Source: Candidatus Fermentibacteraceae bacterium
GTDB lineage: Bacteria > Fermentibacterota > Fermentibacteria > Fermentibacterales > JCC-6
Assembly: GCA_029932015.1 (NCBI GenBank)
Contig: JAOZQW010000020.1
Span: 4,952 to 14,730 of the forward strand
Direction: 5' to 3'
DNA: 9,779 bases
A program made the position numbers and the translations under genes. The notes beneath the pieces are model-generated. The model searched no databases, had not been told where the DNA came from, and saw only the letters and a program-made list of their open reading frames with translations. Positions 6,396 through 9,779 of the stretch are shown one piece after another. Within the stretch, counting starts at the first letter, position 1. Each line of letters starts with the position of its first letter.

Positions 6396-7268
6396 ATGAG
6401 CGGATGGAGAGTTGCCGCACTCCTTATGACGGTATCAATGGGAGCAGGAGCATGTACCGGATTCGCTGTATATGCAGATGAAGCCTGGTACGGTATGAAC
6501 TTCGACTATCCACCTGATTACCCTATCAGGTTCGATGCTGGTCCCAATGGCGCAGGAAACGGGCTGATCAGCATGTCCTTCTACAGGGATATGTGGATAC
6601 CGACAGCAGGGATGAACGGCTACGGCATTTTCGCCACACTCCAGTATCAGTGTCCCATGTTCGAGGGAGTAGACATGCCGGATCAGGGTGAGATCTTCAT
6701 ACACCAGCTGTGCATACTAGCTCTCGGTTACTGCTCCTCACTCTCCACAGTTGAGGGATTCATAGACAGCCTGGACCTTGTCAATCTGCCCGATCTTACT
6801 CTTCATGCCCTCATCGCTGACACGACAGGTGCAGCACTCATCGCCGAGTCTGGAGATGACGGTGACTGCATCACCAGGATCGATGGAGACTGGCTGGTAA
6901 TGACCAATTTCAGGAATGCCGACTTCACTGAAACAAGACCTGAGAACATCGAGGGAGTCGGTGCTGAGCGTTACTGGAGAGCTCTCAACTACATCGGGGA
7001 TCATCATGAGGATTTCAGCCTGAACGATGCTCTGGCAGCCCTCGAGGCTGCAGTGGAGACTGACGAGATCTGGAGCACAAAGGCTTCAATGGTCTACCGA
7101 CCATCAGAGATGGCCCTCTACTTCTGTATTGACAGCGATTTCGGGCATGTATGGAAAATCTCCATGAATGACAATATGATCGAAACCTATTCAGGATTCG
7201 ATGAGCCGAGGAGACTGGATATCGGCGAAGATGGCATAACCTCTGCCGAATTGAGGACATGGCTGTAG
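6396..7268 (+). CDS. Secreted choloylglycine-hydrolase-family (linear amide C-N hydrolase) enzyme
   Basis: The 290-residue protein begins with a Sec signal peptide (basic start, hydrophobic 6-15, then GAGA) directly followed by CTGFAV, with the cysteine at 20. In choloylglycine/penicillin V acylase-type Ntn hydrolases the mature N-terminus is exactly this catalytic cysteine. Other family blocks follow in order: WYGMNFDY (31-38, equivalent of FGRN.DW), AGMNGYGIFA (71-80), LTLHALIADTTGAALIAE (134-151), VMTNFR (168-173, conserved Asn) and WSTKASMVYRPSEMALYF (226-243). These enzymes cleave non-peptide amide bonds such as conjugated bile acids, penicillin V or N-acyl homoserine lactones. Which one applies cannot be read from the sequence, and the bile-salt-specific arginine environment is not obvious (Met instead of Arg in YGMN). 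The ATG at 6396 is chosen because AAAGGAG lies five bases upstream; an upstream GTG at 6381 would precede that site. It is a single-gene unit, convergent with the lipoprotein gene. Confidence 0.85.
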   Translation: MSGWRVAALLMTVSMGAGACTGFAVYADEAWYGMNFDYPPDYPIRFDAGPNGAGNGLISMSFYRDMWIPTAGMNGYGIFATLQYQCPMFEGVDMPDQGEIFIHQLCILALGYCSSLSTVEGFIDSLDLVNLPDLTLHALIADTTGAALIAESGDDGDCITRIDGDWLVMTNFRNADFTETRPENIEGVGAERYWRALNYIGDHHEDFSLNDALAALEAAVETDEIWSTKASMVYRPSEMALYFCIDSDFGHVWKISMNDNMIETYSGFDEPRRLDIGEDGITSAELRTWL

Positions 7269-7283
7269 GTCTGACACAGATCA

Positions 7284-7327
7284 ACCCAAGCCTTGAATAG
7301 ACAGCGTGATTGATCTAGGGTTTGGGT
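7284..7327. terminator. Possible stem-loop between convergent genes
   Basis: ACCCAAGCC (7284-7292) can pair with GGTTTGGGT (7319-7327), giving nine pairs including one G-T, around a 26-base loop. It lies where the transcripts of the Ntn hydrolase and the lipoprotein genes converge and overlaps the lipoprotein stop. The long loop and lack of a T-run keep confidence low. Confidence 0.2.
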
Positions 7328-7758
7328 CCTGCGGACCATGTAGTAAGAATGGTATCGCTTTCAGCAGCCGATGAATCCTGGAAGGTGCATACAGTCAGGA
7401 TCGTCCCATTTACATTGTCGGCAGAAGTGAAACCACCATTCAGTTCAAAGAAGAAGTCGTACTCATCGACTCCATCTTCCAGCATGATGTAAACACTGTC
7501 ATCCACTATCTGCAGACTGGGATAGCTCCAGACGTAGGTAGTATCCGGCACCAGGTTGAGATCGTATGTGATACTGACCTGCATATCCTTCAGATTGCTG
7601 CCTTCTATGGTAAACAGGATGGAAATGCTGTCATGGAACAGGAATCCTGCCCAGTCACCTTCGGTTATAATGAAACCTGGTGGAGTCACCGGATTGTTGC
7701 CGCAGGAGATGGCAATGATTACTGCGAAAACGAGCAGCGGAATAAATGAGTGCTTCAT
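7315..7758 (-). CDS. Small predicted lipoprotein, function unknown
   Basis: The 147-residue product has a clear lipoprotein signal: Lys-His near the start, a hydrophobic core FIPLLVFAVIIAI, then a cysteine at 19 (AISC), followed by a proline-rich linker GNNPVTPPG. The rest is acidic and predicted to be mostly beta-strand, with alternating polar and hydrophobic residues (GDWAGFLF, ISILFTIEGS, MQVSITYDL, YVWSYPSLQIV, SVYIML, YDFFFELNGGF, NGTILTV). It resembles small lipocalin-like or META-like beta-barrel lipoproteins that often begin with a G.W.G strand after a linker, but I do not recognise a specific family. A GAAGGGG stretch about ten bases upstream of the ATG serves as ribosome binding site. 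It stands alone, with a long upstream gap; a TATGAT on the minus strand (7854-7849) is a possible -10 box. Confidence 0.75.
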   Translation of the reverse strand: MKHSFIPLLVFAVIIAISCGNNPVTPPGFIITEGDWAGFLFHDSISILFTIEGSNLKDMQVSITYDLNLVPDTTYVWSYPSLQIVDDSVYIMLEDGVDEYDFFFELNGGFTSADNVNGTILTVCTFQDSSAAESDTILTTWSAGPKP

Positions 7759-7988
7759 ACTTGTCTGTCCCCTTCGATAATCGCTTGATCGTTCTCCGTC
7801 GTACTATCGGACTGTATTGTCCAAATTGTGTTACAGCATCTGCATCGAATCATATATAGTTTTTGCTGTAGAGTGCTCCAACATTCCAGGCACCATCAGC
7901 CGACTGGTAGAGATTCTGAGGGTCAGAGGTGAATACGTTAAGCTGGCTGGCCCATTAATTATTGATTGTATTGGCATATTGAGGTTTC
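7759..7988. other. Intergenic gap with a possible ACT-like remnant
   Basis: The 230 bases between the start of the lipoprotein gene and the end of the kinase gene hold no confident gene. A plus-strand frame that lacks an ATG runs from 7781 to 8017 and contains a stretch resembling the first half of an ACT domain (see findings). A GGAC-N6-GTCC inverted repeat (about 7808-7821) is visible but too short to interpret. Confidence 0.4.
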
Positions 7989-9053
7989 TCAATGATTGGG
8001 CTGCGCAGGGATTGTGAACTCATGGCATTCGACCCCCATATCCCTCTCCAGGATCTCAGCCAGGCACCTGCGGGTTTCGCGGCTGCGACAGAGGATCTGA
8101 GCGGCTCCGTCTCCCTGTGAACCAACACCCTTCCCGCCCCACGATAATTCTGCTGTTGCTGGGTGCTCAAGCACCGAGTGGAGCACTGGCGCTGCAAGCT
8201 CCTCCGGAGATAATGGGCCGATCAGACGATCAAATACCTCCTGTGCAATCGTCATCAGAGCGCCTAACTCCTGAACATTCCCTTCTGTGAGAGCGCTCCG
8301 GGCAGCCCTCACTATCCTTCTATTCTCAGTTCCAAGAGCCCGTCTTATGCGAGGCTCTCCAGCAGCAAACGCGCTGTTCAGATCCTCAAGAATTTTCCGT
8401 GTATTCTTGGAGGACTTCAGATCGACAAGGAGAATATGGGTATCGACTGCAGCATCGAGCTCATCGACTTCCAGACCAGTTCCAGTGAATGTCAGAAGCA
8501 GAGGAGTGGTGCCATATGCGCAGGCCTGATCCATCCTGCCGCATTCGGAGCCTGTTGCCAGTTCTCCTCTGTACGCCAGCTCCATTTCCTCTCTGATGGA
8601 GAGCTGGAGTTCATGAACCAGATTGAATGCTCTTGCAGTCAGAATACAGATCGCGGCGGATGACGAGAGTCCTTTGCCCAGTGGGAGGTTCCTGCCGTAC
8701 ACTTCCAGTCTCAATCCAAGTCCAGGAAAACGCTTGAGAACTTCTGCTGCAGTTCCAACTGAATAGGAATCAAATGAACCGCTTGAAGCTTCAGTCGTCA
8801 GACTTGCCGGCTCGAGAGGATACGAGATCAGCGGTCCCGGATGTCCGGCCGCATCGAGCTGACGCAGCTGGAAGGCACTCTCGGCACGAGATGCAGAGGC
8901 TCTTATTCCCATATCGAGTCCTGCGATCAGGCATATGCCTGGAAGAACGGATGGGTCTGTTCTGAAGAAGCCTGCGCCCCAGTCAGAGTGCTCACCGAAT
9001 AGACAGAGCCGGCCGGGGACAAAGAGTTCAATCCCTGCAGAAGTGCCAGTCAC
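7989..9053 (-). CDS. GHMP-family sugar kinase (galactokinase/arabinokinase-like)
   Basis: The three GHMP motifs are all present. With the GTG at 9053 as residue 1 they are PGRLCLFGEHSDW (13-25, substrate end, galactokinase-like 'GEH.D'), PLGKGLSSSAA (124-134, ATP phosphate loop) and WGGKGVGSQGDGAAQ (305-319, C-terminal glycine loop). GRMDQACAYG (172-181) supplies the catalytic aspartate (D175) seen in galactokinases as 'MDQ'. The enzyme should phosphorylate a sugar or polyol at the expense of ATP. Its wording is closest to the bacterial group related to plant arabinokinase and glucuronokinase, so the product could be a sugar-1-phosphate; the sugar is not determined. The start is uncertain. 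GTG 9053 gives the usual short lead before PGR, while GTG 9122 would add 23 residues and overlap the channel gene by 32 bases. Neither has a good ribosome binding site, suggesting coupling to the upstream channel gene. Confidence 0.87.
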   Translation of the reverse strand: MTGTSAGIELFVPGRLCLFGEHSDWGAGFFRTDPSVLPGICLIAGLDMGIRASASRAESAFQLRQLDAAGHPGPLISYPLEPASLTTEASSGSFDSYSVGTAAEVLKRFPGLGLRLEVYGRNLPLGKGLSSSAAICILTARAFNLVHELQLSIREEMELAYRGELATGSECGRMDQACAYGTTPLLLTFTGTGLEVDELDAAVDTHILLVDLKSSKNTRKILEDLNSAFAAGEPRIRRALGTENRRIVRAARSALTEGNVQELGALMTIAQEVFDRLIGPLSPEELAAPVLHSVLEHPATAELSWGGKGVGSQGDGAAQILCRSRETRRCLAEILERDMGVECHEFTIPAQPNH

Positions 9054-9090
9054 ACAGGGCTTGATATGGTTATCCAAATCTCTGGGATAC

Positions 9091-9779
9091 CTAATCCTTC
9101 GCAAGGACAATGATGCGGTCACTGCTACTGAAGGTTATCATATCTGACTTGACAGGATTCACAACCACCGTGCCGGATCCATTTGGTGTCGATGGAACAT
9201 GCCGGTAGCCAATAGCAGTTTCCCCTCTTCGCAGTGCGGCATCAACAACTGTGTGAAAATCCATCGGCACCCCTGTCCTAACAAAGAGGTGGACAGGTTT
9301 CAGATATATCTCCGAACCCTCAGGATCGAACAGTTCCGTGAATATCCCTTTCAGTTCCCTGTTCTCAGAGACCTGCGTGAGCATCTGGCTGATAAGTTTG
9401 TCACTTACAATGAAATCGTCTGCATATGTGATCTCGGCAAGCTCCCTGTTGCGATCGTCAAGCATCTCAGTGACAATTGAGAAGGAGCTACCTGTTATTT
9501 CTCTGATATTTCGAAGGTGGAGAATGGTGATAAGCGTCCTGGCATCGGCTTCTGCAACATCAAGAATGCCGGAATAGCTTTCGACGATTACGTGATCGTA
9601 CTCCTCGAGATGAAGGGAATCGAGGAGCGACCTGTCAGTTGTACATCCGCTCATTGTCTCCACACTGAGATTACTGTACTCATCAGGACCCGGTCCGGAT
9701 GGGGCAAGTATCCCATTCTCGGCGACGATCCGCAGATATGAGCCCTTAGCCACATATTCATCCAGTTCCTTGATGATGA
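9091..9779 (-). CDS. CASTOR/POLLUX-like ion channel, C-terminal part (5' end outside window)
   Basis: The frame is open to the right edge (it reads IIKELDEYVAKGS at the border), so the gene begins outside; a GTG at 9753 is internal. About 229 residues are visible and form the RCK/TrkA-N-like cytosolic region of the CASTOR/POLLUX/SYM8 family. Diagnostic stretches are LDEYVAKGSYLRIVAE, LHLEEYDHVIVESYSG, ADARTLITILHLRNI, SIVTEMLDDRNRELAE, ADDFIVSDKLISQMLTQVSE, and LFDPEGSEIYLKPV with GETAIGYRHV. In plants these are nuclear-envelope cation channels. Bacterial relatives are membrane proteins with an N-terminal pore and this regulatory tail, thought to pass potassium or calcium, though the role is poorly known. 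The membrane pore would lie beyond the window. The stop is 37 bases from the preferred kinase start, so the two are probably cotranscribed. Confidence 0.88.
   Translation of the reverse strand, partial: IIKELDEYVAKGSYLRIVAENGILAPSGPGPDEYSNLSVETMSGCTTDRSLLDSLHLEEYDHVIVESYSGILDVAEADARTLITILHLRNIREITGSSFSIVTEMLDDRNRELAEITYADDFIVSDKLISQMLTQVSENRELKGIFTELFDPEGSEIYLKPVHLFVRTGVPMDFHTVVDAALRRGETAIGYRHVPSTPNGSGTVVVNPVKSDMITFSSSDRIIVLAKD

Noticed and set aside
6396..7268. Calling the hydrolase a bile-salt hydrolase
   Set aside because: Only the family is supported. The specificity residues do not clearly match, and no gut context is shown.
1..9779. CRISPR arrays, insertion sequences, integrase or toxin-antitoxin and phage-defence genes
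   Set aside because: No regularly spaced repeats, transposase motifs, long terminal inverted repeats or recognisable defence domains were seen on either strand.

Overview
The window looks like ordinary bacterial chromosome with mid-range G+C and heavy use of AGG/AGA arginine codons. Several products carry Sec or lipoprotein-type signal peptides. One encodes a TonB/AgmX-like C-terminal domain, which suggests a diderm (Gram-negative-type) bacterium. Gene order, codon habit and the mix of families fit an uncultured lineage of the Fermentibacterota or FCB kind better than a well-known genus, but this is a guess; no rRNA or other phylogenetic marker is present, and glnS alone cannot settle it.

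Layout. Positions 3-497 hold the 3' end of a gene whose C-terminal domain resembles TonB/AgmX energy transducers. Positions 648-2903 hold a tight four-gene plus-strand operon with overlapping stops and starts. Its genes are a lipoprotein-anchored SagB-type nitroreductase, a small DUF3634-like protein, an alkyltransferase-like DNA-damage recognition protein (PWHR instead of PCHR), and a class I SAM methyltransferase. A convergent minus-strand pair (2921-4196) follows: a PadR repressor and a HAAS plus 'Sensor' membrane protein. They are transcribed from a strong promoter overlapped by an inverted repeat. Divergent from this pair is glnS (4372-6066), which ends in a clear hairpin terminator.

Positions 6396-7268 encode a secreted choloylglycine-hydrolase-family Ntn hydrolase whose catalytic cysteine sits at the signal-peptide cleavage site. 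Convergent to it is a small lipoprotein of unknown function (7315-7758). The last two genes, on the minus strand, are a GHMP sugar kinase (7989-9053) and the C-terminal part of a CASTOR/POLLUX-like ion channel that runs off the window.

I found no mobile element, CRISPR array, tRNA, rRNA or obvious defence system. The points most worth a second look are the exported flavoenzyme operon with the ATL protein, the Ntn hydrolase whose nucleophile would be exposed by signal peptidase, the PadR/HAAS control region, and two short possible gene remnants (an ACT-like fragment at 7781-8017 and a minus-strand reading frame at 6184-6420).
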